DNA from: Bradyrhizobium sp. 195 | GTDB taxonomy: Bacteria; Pseudomonadota; Alphaproteobacteria; Rhizobiales; Xanthobacteraceae | Assembly: GCF_023101665.1 (NCBI RefSeq) | Contig: NZ_CP082161.1 | Location: 62,001 to 126,000, forward strand | DNA: 64,000 bases | Direction: 5' to 3' | Shown here: positions 46,038-54,343 of the stretch, piece after piece | How the letters are laid out: each line of letters starts with the position of its first letter | Numbering within the stretch: the first letter of the stretch is position 1 | The notes under the pieces: model-generated | Database searches by the model: none | What the model was told of the DNA's origin: nothing | Seen by the model: only the letters and a program-made list of their open reading frames with translations | Position numbers and translations under genes: made by a program

Positions 46038-46979
46038 ATGAACTGGCTTACCAATGTGGTCCGGCCGAAGATCCGCAACATGCTGCGGCGGGAGACGCCG
46101 GAGAATCTGTGGATCAAGTGCCCGGATTCCGGGCAGCTCGTGTTCTACAAGGACGTCGAGGCCAACCAGTTCGTCATCCCCGGCTCGAACTACCACATGC
46201 GCATGGGCGCGGTGGCGCGTCTGAAGTCGATCTTCGACAATGAGACCTGGTTTGACGTTGCGCTGCCCGAGGTGACGCCCGATCCGCTCAAGTTCCGCGA
46301 TGAGAAGAAATACGTCGACCGCATCAAGGATGCGCGGGCGCGGACCAATCTCAACGACGCGATCAAGGTCGGCTACGGCAAGCTCGAAGGCTCCGCCGCC
46401 GTCGTCGCCGTGCAGGATTTCGATTTCATGGGCGGCTCGCTCGGCATGGCCGCGGGCGAAGCCATCGTGCGCGGGCTCGAGCTTGCGGTCGAGAAGAAGT
46501 CGCCGTTCATTGTGTTCGCCGCATCCGGCGGTGCGCGCATGCAGGAGGGCATCCTGTCGCTGATGCAGATGCCGCGGACCACGGTCGCGGTGCAGATGCT
46601 GCGCGAGGCGAAGCAGCCCTATATCGTCGTGCTGACCAACCCGACCACCGGCGGCGTCACCGCGTCCTACGCGATGCTGGGCGACGTGCAGATCGCCGAG
46701 CCGGGCGCGCTGATCGGTTTTGCCGGCGCGCGCGTGATCGAGCAGACCATCCGTGAAAAGCTCCCGGAAGGCTTCCAGCGTGCCGAGTATCTCAAAGAGC
46801 ACGGCATGGTCGACATGGTCGTGCATCGCCACGAGTTGCGTCCGACCCTGGCGCGGCTCTGCCGGCTGCTGACCAAGGCGCCGGCGCAGGAAGGCGCATC
46901 GAAGCCGACGCAGGCCGTCACGAGCCCGGCACAGATCGTATCGGCCGCTGAGACGGCGCCGGCTGCGCCCCACGCGTGA
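46038..46979 (+). CDS. accD: Acetyl-CoA carboxylase carboxyltransferase subunit beta
   Basis: A 313-aa subunit that, with AccA, moves CO2 from biotin to acetyl-Co[61 protein letters not shown] and [20 protein letters not shown] with [20 protein letters not shown] are the crotonase-fold motifs. The N-terminal Zn ribbon of E. coli AccD is not conserved: only C28 of the four cysteines remains (CPDSG and IPGS at the other positions). The C-tail is Ala/Pro-rich. It overlaps folC by 4 bases. Confidence 0.96.
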   Translation: MNWLTNVVRPKIRNMLRRETPENLWIKCPDSGQLVFYKDVEANQFVIPGSNYHMRMGAVARLKSIFDNETWFDVALPEVTPDPLKFRDEKKYVDRIKDARARTNLNDAIKVGYGKLEGSAAVVAVQDFDFMGGSLGMAAGEAIVRGLELAVEKKSPFIVFAASGGARMQEGILSLMQMPRTTVAVQMLREAKQPYIVVLTNPTTGGVTASYAMLGDVQIAEPGALIGFAGARVIEQTIREKLPEGFQRAEYLKEHGMVDMVVHRHELRPTLARLCRLLTKAPAQEGASKPTQAVTSPAQIVSAAETAPAAPHA

Positions 46980-48319
46980 ACGCGTCCCCCGACAGCGAGA
47001 AGACGCCGCTCGGCGAGCTGATCGGGCGGCTGTCGGCCCTGCATCAGAAACGCATCGATCTCGGGCTGGAGCGGATGCACCGGCTGCTCGAGCGGCTCGG
47101 GCATCCTGAAAGCAAGCTGCCGCCGGTGATCCACATCGCCGGCACCAACGGCAAGGGCTCGACGCTGGCTTATCTGCGCGCGACGCTGGAGGCGGCGGGC
47201 CTGCGGGTTCACGCCTATACCTCGCCTTATCTGGTCCGCATCAACGAGTGCTTCCGGCTCGGCCGCGTTGGCGGCGGCGTGCTGGTCGGTGACGACGCAT
47301 TGCGCGCGGCCCTGGAAGAGGTCGAGCGCGTCAATGCCGGCGAAGCCGCGACATTGTTCGAGCTGAAGACGGCGGCCGCCCTCCATCTGTTCGTGCAGAA
47401 CCCGGCCGACGTGGTGCTGCTCGAAGTCGGCCTCGGCGGCCGGCTTGATTCCACCAATGTGGTCGATGCGCCGGCGGCCTGCGTGATCACGCCCGTCAGC
47501 ATGGATCACATGGACTTCCTCGGCGATACGTTGACGTCGATCGCCGGTGAGAAAGCGGCGATCATCAAGCGCGGCGTCCCCGTGATTTGCGCAGAGCAGT
47601 CGCCGGAAGCTATGGCCGTCATCGAGGGACAGGCGAAGCGCATGCGTGCGCCGCTGTTTGCCGCGAACGAGAGCTGGCACGTCAATGTCGAGCGCGGACG
47701 TCTGGTCTATTCGGACGATCGCGGCCTGATGGATCTGCCGGCACCGCGCCTGTTCGGTCGTCACCAGTTCGACAATGCCGGCCTTTCCATCGCGACGCTG
47801 CGCGCGGTTCCGAGCTTCAAGATCAATCAGGCAGCGTTCGAGGCCGGTATCGTCGGCGCGGAATGGCCGGCGCGGATGCAGCGCATCACCGCGGGCGAGC
47901 TGCTCGCTCTTGGGCCGCGGGGCTCGGAGATCTGGCTCGACGGCGGACACAATGCCGAGGGCGGCCGCGTCGCGGCCGCCGCGCTCGGCGACCTCGAAGA
48001 GCGGGTGTCGCGGCCGCTGGTCGTCATCGCGGGCATGATGGCCAACAAGGATGCGAAGGGCTTTCTCGCCAATTTTGCCGGTCTCACCCGTCACATCATC
48101 GCGGTGCCGATTCCCGACACCGAGAACGCCATGCCGGTCGATCGCCTCGCCGACGCCGCGCGCAGCCTCGGCATGCGCGTCGAGACCGTCGCTGGCGTCG
48201 AAGCCGCGCTGCGCGCCCTGTCGAAGCTCGCTTATGAGGTGCCGCCGCGCATCCTGATATCAGGCTCGCTGTATCTGGCCGGCCATGTGCTGGCGATCAA
48301 CGGCACGCCTCCTGCATGA
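46976..48319 (+). CDS. folC: Bifunctional folylpolyglutamate/dihydrofolate synthase
   Basis: A 447-aa Mur-ligase-type enzyme that adds glutamate to dihydropteroate and folates. The P-loop is [76 protein letters not shown] and [16 protein letters not shown] are family motifs. The GTG at 46976 overlaps the accD TGA. accD-folC adjacency is conserved in many proteobacteria. Confidence 0.96.
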   Translation: MNASPDSEKTPLGELIGRLSALHQKRIDLGLERMHRLLERLGHPESKLPPVIHIAGTNGKGSTLAYLRATLEAAGLRVHAYTSPYLVRINECFRLGRVGGGVLVGDDALRAALEEVERVNAGEAATLFELKTAAALHLFVQNPADVVLLEVGLGGRLDSTNVVDAPAACVITPVSMDHMDFLGDTLTSIAGEKAAIIKRGVPVICAEQSPEAMAVIEGQAKRMRAPLFAANESWHVNVERGRLVYSDDRGLMDLPAPRLFGRHQFDNAGLSIATLRAVPSFKINQAAFEAGIVGAEWPARMQRITAGELLALGPRGSEIWLDGGHNAEGGRVAAAALGDLEERVSRPLVVIAGMMANKDAKGFLANFAGLTRHIIAVPIPDTENAMPVDRLADAARSLGMRVETVAGVEAALRALSKLAYEVPPRILISGSLYLAGHVLAINGTPPA

Positions 48320-48320
48320 T

Positions 48321-48447
48321 TTCTCTTGTCCCGGACAAGCGCAGCGAAGCGGAGCGCTGATCCGGGACCCAGCATGCCGCGATATGGGCCCCGGCTCTGC
48401 AGCGCACCGCTGAAGAAGCGCTGCGCCGCGTCCGGGGCACGAGAGTG
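48321..48447. repeat. Palindromic repeat family I
   Basis: tctcttgtcccggac at the left and gtccggggcacgaga at the right, with inner gcgcagcgaagcggagcgc and agcgcaccgctgaagaagcgct arms, fill the gap between folC and the phosphoesterase gene. Confidence 0.82.
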
Positions 48448-48458
48448 GGGATACAACA

Positions 48459-49199
48459 ATGCGTTTCGCCGCCATTGCGGACGTCCACGGGAATTACCTC
48501 GCGCTGGAAGCTGTCCTCGCCGACATCCGCGCTCACGGCATCATAGACATCGTCAATCTTGGCGACATGCTGAGCGGTCCGCTCGATGCGCACAGGACCA
48601 TCGAAATCCTGATGGCGCTCGACGCCGTGCACGTGCTCGGCAATCACGACCGCTACCTGCTCGACCGTCCGCCTGAGAAGATGGGCTCCTGGGATCGTCC
48701 TGCCCATGCAGCGCTCAGCGTCGCGCAGCTCGACTGGCTGCGCGCGCAGCCGATGACGCGGGTCTTTCGTGACCGGGTGTTCCTCTGTCATGCGACGCCC
48801 GGCAATGACGAAGTCTACTGGCTCGACACCGTGCATCCCGACGGTGTGGTGGCGCTGTCGCCGCTGGACCGCATCGAGCAATTCGCGCGAGGTATCACGC
48901 AGTCGCTGATCCTCTGTGCTCACAGCCATCTCGCCCGCGCCGTGCGACTTCGCGACGGTCGCTTGATCGTCAACCCCGGCAGCGTCGGCAGCCCTGGGTA
49001 TCGTGACAAGCATCCCTATCCGCATGTGGTGGAGGCGGGCACGCCGCACGCGCGTTATGCGATTCTCCAACTGGCGAATGGAGCCTGGCATGTGACGTTC
49101 CGCCATGTCGCCTATGATCATGAGGCGATGGCGGTGCTGGCGCGGCGCAACGGTCAGCCTGAGCTGGCAAACGCGCTCGCGACGGGATGGATCAAGTAG
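48459..49199 (+). CDS. Metallophosphoesterase (YfcE/calcineurin-like) family protein
   Basis: A 246-aa calcineurin-like phosphoesterase: metal ligands in MRFAAIADVHGNYLALEAVL (D8, H10), NLGDMLSGPLD (D36), VHVLGNHDRYLL (N62, H63), FLCHATPG and LCAHSHLARAV, then GSVGSPGY. It resembles YfcE/serine-threonine phosphatase-like two-metal hydrolases; the substrate is unknown. It is alone between two repeats. Confidence 0.9.
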   Translation: MRFAAIADVHGNYLALEAVLADIRAHGIIDIVNLGDMLSGPLDAHRTIEILMALDAVHVLGNHDRYLLDRPPEKMGSWDRPAHAALSVAQLDWLRAQPMTRVFRDRVFLCHATPGNDEVYWLDTVHPDGVVALSPLDRIEQFARGITQSLILCAHSHLARAVRLRDGRLIVNPGSVGSPGYRDKHPYPHVVEAGTPHARYAILQLANGAWHVTFRHVAYDHEAMAVLARRNGQPELANALATGWIK

Positions 49200-49215
49200 A
49201 CGTGTTCTCTGCTTC

Positions 49216-49296
49216 GTAGCCCGGATGGAGCGAAGCATCCGGGATTCGTGCCACGAGCGACGCGGCACCGGATTGCGCTGCGCTCCATCCGGGCTA
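49216..49296. repeat. Palindromic repeat family B, copy 3
   Basis: gtagcccggatggagcgaagc and gcgctgcgctccatccgggctac arms. The stop codon of the downstream ligase (cta at 49294-49296) is inside the element. Confidence 0.88.
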
Positions 49297-50352
49297 CTTC
49301 AACAGCTTCATCGGGTCGGCGACCTTCTGCTTCAGTTGCTCGAAGGTGCATTGCCGCGGCGCCTTGTCCGGGCGCCAGCGCAGGATTGAGGTGCCGTGAC
49401 GGAAACGTTCGCCGCTGAAATGGTCGTAGCAGACTTCGATCACCAGCTTCGGCTTGAGCGGACACCATTTCGCGGAGCGCTCGGTGGACCAGCGGCTTGG
49501 CCCGCCCGGCGCGTTCCCGGTGAAGCCTGGCTCGCCGATCAGCGCCTCCAGGCGGTCGGTCAACGCCGGTTTCTGTTCGGCCTTGATCGCCGAGGTGAAG
49601 CCGACATGGTGCAGGAGACCCTCATCGTCGTAGAGTCCGAGCAGCAGTGAGCCCACGACTTTCCGGCCCGCGATCTTGTTGGTGGCATAGCGGAAGCCGC
49701 CGACGACGCAATCGGCGCTGCGGAATTTCTTGATCTTCTGCATGCCGTCGCGATTTCCGGCCTGATAGGGCAGGTCGATGCGCTTGGCGATGACACCGTC
49801 CGAGCCGCCGCCGGATTGCGCCAGCCATTTTTTGGCCGTGGCGTAGCTCGTTGTCGACGGTGAAAGGCGGAAGCGACTGCCTTTGAGATTGGCTTTCGCA
49901 AAAGCGTCCAGCGCCGGCCGGCGCGCGCTCAGCGTCTTCTCAGCCAGGCCTTTCTCCCGAGCCGTCGCAAGCAGATCGAAGACGAGGTAGAGCGCCGGTG
50001 TCTCCTCCGAGAGTTTCTTCACACGGCTCGCCGCCGGATGAATGCGTTGCAGGAGGGCGTCGAAGGAAAAGCTTTTGCCCTGCGGCACGACGATCTCGCC
50101 GTCGAGCGTGAAGCGATCCACCTTCCGTCTCAAGGCGGCGGCGACGATCTCGGGGAAATAGCGCGTGAGATCCTCGCCGGACTTCGAGCGTAGATCGACG
50201 TCACCGCCGTTGCGCGACAGCAGGCAGCGAAAGCCATCCCATTTCGGCTCGTACTGCCATTCCTTGCCGCGCGGGATCTCGTCGACCGAACGCGCCTCCA
50301 TCGCGACGAGAGAGGTGGGTTTGCGGTCGCGCTTTCGGGGAGGGGCTGGCAA
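49294..50352 (-). CDS. ATP-dependent DNA ligase (LigC-type)
   Basis: A 352-aa ligase. The nucleotidyl lysine is K37 in WQYEPKWDGFRCLL; DLRSKSGEDLTRYFPEI, DRFTLDGEIVVP, FDLLATAREKGL, GSDGVIAKRIDLPYQAGNRD and KIKKFRSADCVVGGFRYATN are ligase motifs I-V, and GSLLLGLYDDEGLLHHVGFT with FRHGTSILRWRPDKAPRQCT belongs to the OB domain. Probable end-joining or gap-repair ligase; it lacks LigD polymerase or phosphoesterase domains and no Ku gene is in this window. The stop lies in repeat B. Confidence 0.93.
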   Translation of the reverse strand: MPAPPRKRDRKPTSLVAMEARSVDEIPRGKEWQYEPKWDGFRCLLSRNGGDVDLRSKSGEDLTRYFPEIVAAALRRKVDRFTLDGEIVVPQGKSFSFDALLQRIHPAASRVKKLSEETPALYLVFDLLATAREKGLAEKTLSARRPALDAFAKANLKGSRFRLSPSTTSYATAKKWLAQSGGGSDGVIAKRIDLPYQAGNRDGMQKIKKFRSADCVVGGFRYATNKIAGRKVVGSLLLGLYDDEGLLHHVGFTSAIKAEQKPALTDRLEALIGEPGFTGNAPGGPSRWSTERSAKWCPLKPKLVIEVCYDHFSGERFRHGTSILRWRPDKAPRQCTFEQLKQKVADPMKLLK

Positions 50353-50394
50353 GGGCGGGACTCGTCATACGCTGAACACGTCCCATCAACGCAG

Positions 50395-50419
50395 AACGGC
50401 CGGCATTTCGCCGGCCGTT
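50395..50419 (-). terminator. Hairpin terminator after trxA
   Basis: AACGGCCGGC / GCCGGCCGTT, 10-bp perfect stem with loop ATTTC (50405-50409), 28 bp past the trxA stop; followed on the minus strand by TCTGCGTT, a weak U-tract. Confidence 0.65.
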
Positions 50420-50446
50420 GTCGAAAATAATCTTACGCGAGGCGAA

Positions 50447-50767
50447 TCAGACCGCGGACGTGATCCACTGCTGCAGCTTCGCCTTCGGTGCGGCGCCGAC
50501 CTGACGGGAGGCCATCTCGCCGCCCTTGAAGATCATCAGGGTCGGGATCGACATCACGCCATACTTGGACGCGGTCTTGGGGCTCTCGTCGACATTGAGC
50601 TTCACGATCTTGACCTTGTCGCCCATCGCACCGGCGATCTCGTCAAGCGCAGGTGCGATCATGCGGCAGGGGCCGCACCACTCGGCCCAGAAATCGACGA
50701 CCACGGGGCCGTTTGCCTTGAGCACTTCGGCTTCGAAATCGGTATCGGAAACCTTGCCAACGGCCAT
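50447..50767 (-). CDS. trxA: Thioredoxin
   Basis: A 106-aa thioredoxin 1: (M)[38 protein letters not shown] with active-site C31 and C34, [20 protein letters not shown] (cis-Pro) and [13 protein letters not shown]. Disulfide reductase in the cytoplasm. ATG 50767 has a GAGG ribosome binding site. It follows addA on the same strand (67 bp), an arrangement conserved in rhizobia. Confidence 0.98.
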   Translation of the reverse strand: MAVGKVSDTDFEAEVLKANGPVVVDFWAEWCGPCRMIAPALDEIAGAMGDKVKIVKLNVDESPKTASKYGVMSIPTLMIFKGGEMASRQVGAAPKAKLQQWITSAV

Positions 50768-50833
50768 GGGAGTACCTCGTTCGGTTGAAAGAATCGGCGC
50801 GACGGGAATCGCGCCTGGGATCATGGGGTGAAC

Positions 50834-53800
50834 CTATGAACGGCTCCTTGCCGGGTCAAGGACGCTCACGCCGAGATGAAGGGATGCCAGCGCCGCGTCC
50901 AGCGCGGGGGCTGAAATCTCCATATATTCAACGGCCTCGGTCCAGAGCAGGACGGCCCTGACGGGCTTTTGGGGATAAAGCTGCGATAGCACCGCCCGGT
51001 ACAGCGCAAGCTGCCGGACATAGGCGGTGGGGGCCTCAGCCGCGTTTTTGGGCGCGGCCTGGTTGGTCTTGAAATCCACGATCAAAACCTCATCCGGACG
51101 CACGACCAGCCGGTCGATCTGCCCCGACACCAGCGCCGGCGTGCGGCCCGGCCGCTCCAATTTGCCGACAATGGCGACCTCGGCCCGGCTGCCGGCAGCG
51201 AAGACCGGCGCAAAACGCGGTTCGGTGATCAGGGCCAGCACCTTGTCGGCCAAAGCGGCGCGGTCGGCTTCCGGCCAGTCCGCGGCGTTGCGGGCCATGA
51301 AGCCGAGCGCGGCCTCGCGCCGGCGCTCGATGGCGATGTCGGGCAGGGATTGCAGCAGCCGGTGCACCAGCGTGCCGCGTTGCAATGCAAGGGCGCGGGA
51401 CTGGACCGATTCGCCTGATCGCACCGCGCGCCCTTCCCCGGTCGGTTGTCCGGAGGGACGCACCGGATCGTCGTCGGCGGTCTCGCGGGGTGCCGGCGCA
51501 AGCAGCCAATCGGGCAGGGCGACGGTCCGGTCTACGGACGTCGCCGGTGTGCCGAGCGCCGCGACATCCTCCGGCCGGGCGAATCGGGTCACCTTGCCGA
51601 GCGGCGTCTCGATGACCTGCTTGTCGAGGCCCGCGCCGGCGAGCCCGGTGTCGATCAGGTCATACCAGCTCAGCTTGCGGACCGCCTTCCTGTTGCCCGG
51701 CAGGCAGCCCCCGACGATCAGCCGATCCGCCGCGCGGGTCATCGCAACGTAGAGCAGGCGGCGATACTCATCCTCGGTCTCCTCGAGCATCGCGTTGCGC
51801 GCTTCGGCAACCGGTTTGGGATCGTCCGCCTTGCGGCCGGCCCAGACCACGACCTCGCCGCCATTGCCGCGCGGGACGTGGATCAGTTGAAGTCGCTGCG
51901 AATCCGCAGGCGATGAGGTGGTGTCGACCATGAACACGACGGAGGCCTCCAGGCCCTTGGCGCCATGCACCGTCATTACCCGCACCTCGTCGCGCGAGAT
52001 CTCCATGTCGCGCTTCACCTCGGTGTCGGCCGAGCGCAGCCAGGCCATGAAGCCCTGCAGCGAGGCCGGCGCCTTGCGCTCGTAGTTCAGCGCGAGCTCC
52101 AGGAATTCGTCGAGCGCGTCATTGGCCTCATGGCCGAGCCGGCGCAGGATGCGCGCACGGCCGCCGTCGCCGCCGAGGAGCCAGGCGTAGAAGGCGAACG
52201 GCGTCTCCTCGCGTGCGCGGATCTCGCAGGCCTCGAGCCGGCGCAATGCGGTCGCGAATTTCTCGTCTGTGGAAGCATGCTCGCCCAGCGCGCGGCGCAG
52301 CGATCCCTTTCGGTCATGGGCCAGTTGGAACAGGTCGTCGTCATCGAGCCCGAACAGCGGGCTCTTCAGCGCCACCGCCAGCGCAAGATCGTCCTGCGGC
52401 AGTAGCAGCGCGTCGGCGAGATTCATCAGATCGATGATGGCGATGTGTTCGGTGAGCTTGAGCCGGTCGGCGCCCGCGACCGGAACGCCAGCGTGCTTCA
52501 GCGCCTGGATCACGGCGTCGAACGCGTTACCGCGCCGGCGCACCAGGATCAGCATGTCGCCGTAGCGCAATGGACGGCGCTCGCCCTCATGTCCCGTCAG
52601 CGTGCCGCTCTCGACCAGCCGCTTGATCTCGGCCTGGATGCGGCGCGCGAGCTTCACTTCGGGGCTGGTGACGGCGACCCCGTCGAAGGGGGCGCGCCAG
52701 CCCTCGATGTCCTGCCTGTCATCGGCTTCCGCGAGATCCCACAGTTCGATCACGCTCGGCCCTGCATCGGCGAGCGCATTGTGCAGGGGATGGCCGATGT
52801 CGATAGAATGGATGCTCTTGTAGATCTGGGGCTCGCGGAAGACATGATCGACCGAGTTCAGGATCGTTGCGCCCGAACGGAACGAATAGGTGAAGGCGAC
52901 CGGGTCGAACTTGAGCCCGGCGGCTTTGAACCTGCGGTCCAACTCTCGCTTTCGCTTGTCGAACTCGTGCGGGTCGGCGCCCTGGAACGAGAAGATCGAC
53001 TGCTTCTCGTCGCCGACCGCGAACACAGTGCGGTTCAGCCCCTCGCGCGCGCCTTCGCCGGCCGTGAACTCCGAGATGATGTGCGCGACGATGTCCCATT
53101 GCCGCGGGCTGGTGTCCTGGGCCTCGTCGATCAAGACGTGATCGACGCCGCGGTCGAGCTTGTAATGCACCCAGCCCGAGGCGACGCGGTTGAGCATCGC
53201 CAGCGTCTTGTCGATGAGGTCGTCGTAGTCGAGCAGGCCGCGCTCCTGCTTCTCGCGGCGGTAGTTTGCGGCGGCGGCAGTCGCGATATGCAGCAGGGCC
53301 GCGGTGCGGTCGCGCATGGTCACCGCGCGACGCTTCTCGATCAGCTCACCGAGCCGCTGCGCCTCGTTCTCGAACAGGCGGGTAACGGACGGGTTGTGAT
53401 CGCAAAATTTCTTGGTCAGAACCGCCTTGCGCGGCAGCTTCTCGTCGGTGAGGAAGACGCAGAGATAGGCATCGACCTGCGCGCTGCCGGAAAAGGCTTT
53501 TGCTTCGCGCAGCCGGCCGGCCTGGTCGTTGTCGGACTTGCTGCCATCCTCCAGCGCAAAGGCGATGTCGTCCCAGCGCGACCGCGGCAGGAATGGGCCG
53601 TCGAGAATCTCCGTTTCGACGTCCTCAATACGATCGCGCGCATCGACGCCGAGCACAGCCGCCATCTGTTCGACCGCCGCCCCGGCGTTGCCGGCTTCAT
53701 CGGTCCAGGCCATGAAATGATCGCGGCTGAGGCACGCCTCACGCACGACCTCCTTGAAGGTCACATCGGCCGCGCTTGCCATGGCGGTCAGCAGCGCTCG

Positions 53801-54343
53801 GCCGGTGATGCTGTCCGGATCACGCGCGGCCTCCAGCAGCACCTTCAGATTGGCGCGCTCCATCATGTCGGTCTGGTCGCGCTCGTCGATCACGGAAAAG
53901 CGCGCCGGCACATTGGCCTCGAACGGAAACTGCTGGAGCAGGCGGGTGCAGAGAGCGTGGATGGTCTGCACCTTCAAGCCGCCCGGTGTCTCCAGCGCGC
54001 AGGCGAACAGTTTTCGCGCGTCACGACGCAGTTTTCGGTCCGGATGCGGGATGCCGACGGCGCGGATCGCGGCATCGAGCGCGGTATCATCCAGCGTCAC
54101 CCAATGACCGAGCGTCGTGAACACGCGCTCGGCCATGTTGGCGGCGGCGGCCTTGGTGAAGGTGATGCAGAGGATTTTTTCCGGCGGCACGCCAGACAGC
54201 AACAGGCGGATCACGCGCTGCACCAGCACATGCGTCTTGCCCGAGCCGGCATTGGCCGACACGAAGGCCGAGGCGGTCGGATCCGACGCGCGCGCCTGCC
54301 GCGCGCGCACCTCGTCGGGAATGGGCCGCGGTGCCTTTACCAT
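50834..54343 (-). CDS. addA: Double-strand break repair helicase AddA
   Basis: A 1169-aa UvrD/Rep-type helicase-nuclease. SANAGSGKT (29-37) is Walker A; CITFTKAAAANMAERVF, LIDEAQDTSPRQWDIV (Walker B/DEAQ), AVGDEKQSIFSFQGADP, FTYSFRSGATIL, VMTVHGAKGLEASVVF and LYVAMTRAADRLIVGG are the superfamily I motifs. The C-terminal nuclease has SGQIDRLVVRPDEVLIVDFK with TNQ. With AddB it processes DNA ends for RecA. Its ATG overlaps the addB stop (ATGGTAA). Confidence 0.97.
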   Translation of the reverse strand: MVKAPRPIPDEVRARQARASDPTASAFVSANAGSGKTHVLVQRVIRLLLSGVPPEKILCITFTKAAAANMAERVFTTLGHWVTLDDTALDAAIRAVGIPHPDRKLRRDARKLFACALETPGGLKVQTIHALCTRLLQQFPFEANVPARFSVIDERDQTDMMERANLKVLLEAARDPDSITGRALLTAMASAADVTFKEVVREACLSRDHFMAWTDEAGNAGAAVEQMAAVLGVDARDRIEDVETEILDGPFLPRSRWDDIAFALEDGSKSDNDQAGRLREAKAFSGSAQVDAYLCVFLTDEKLPRKAVLTKKFCDHNPSVTRLFENEAQRLGELIEKRRAVTMRDRTAALLHIATAAAANYRREKQERGLLDYDDLIDKTLAMLNRVASGWVHYKLDRGVDHVLIDEAQDTSPRQWDIVAHIISEFTAGEGAREGLNRTVFAVGDEKQSIFSFQGADPHEFDKRKRELDRRFKAAGLKFDPVAFTYSFRSGATILNSVDHVFREPQIYKSIHSIDIGHPLHNALADAGPSVIELWDLAEADDRQDIEGWRAPFDGVAVTSPEVKLARRIQAEIKRLVESGTLTGHEGERRPLRYGDMLILVRRRGNAFDAVIQALKHAGVPVAGADRLKLTEHIAIIDLMNLADALLLPQDDLALAVALKSPLFGLDDDDLFQLAHDRKGSLRRALGEHASTDEKFATALRRLEACEIRAREETPFAFYAWLLGGDGGRARILRRLGHEANDALDEFLELALNYERKAPASLQGFMAWLRSADTEVKRDMEISRDEVRVMTVHGAKGLEASVVFMVDTTSSPADSQRLQLIHVPRGNGGEVVVWAGRKADDPKPVAEARNAMLEETEDEYRRLLYVAMTRAADRLIVGGCLPGNRKAVRKLSWYDLIDTGLAGAGLDKQVIETPLGKVTRFARPEDVAALGTPATSVDRTVALPDWLLAPAPRETADDDPVRPSGQPTGEGRAVRSGESVQSRALALQRGTLVHRLLQSLPDIAIERRREAALGFMARNAADWPEADRAALADKVLALITEPRFAPVFAAGSRAEVAIVGKLERPGRTPALVSGQIDRLVVRPDEVLIVDFKTNQAAPKNAAEAPTAYVRQLALYRAVLSQLYPQKPVRAVLLWTEAVEYMEISAPALDAALASLHLGVSVLDPARSRS

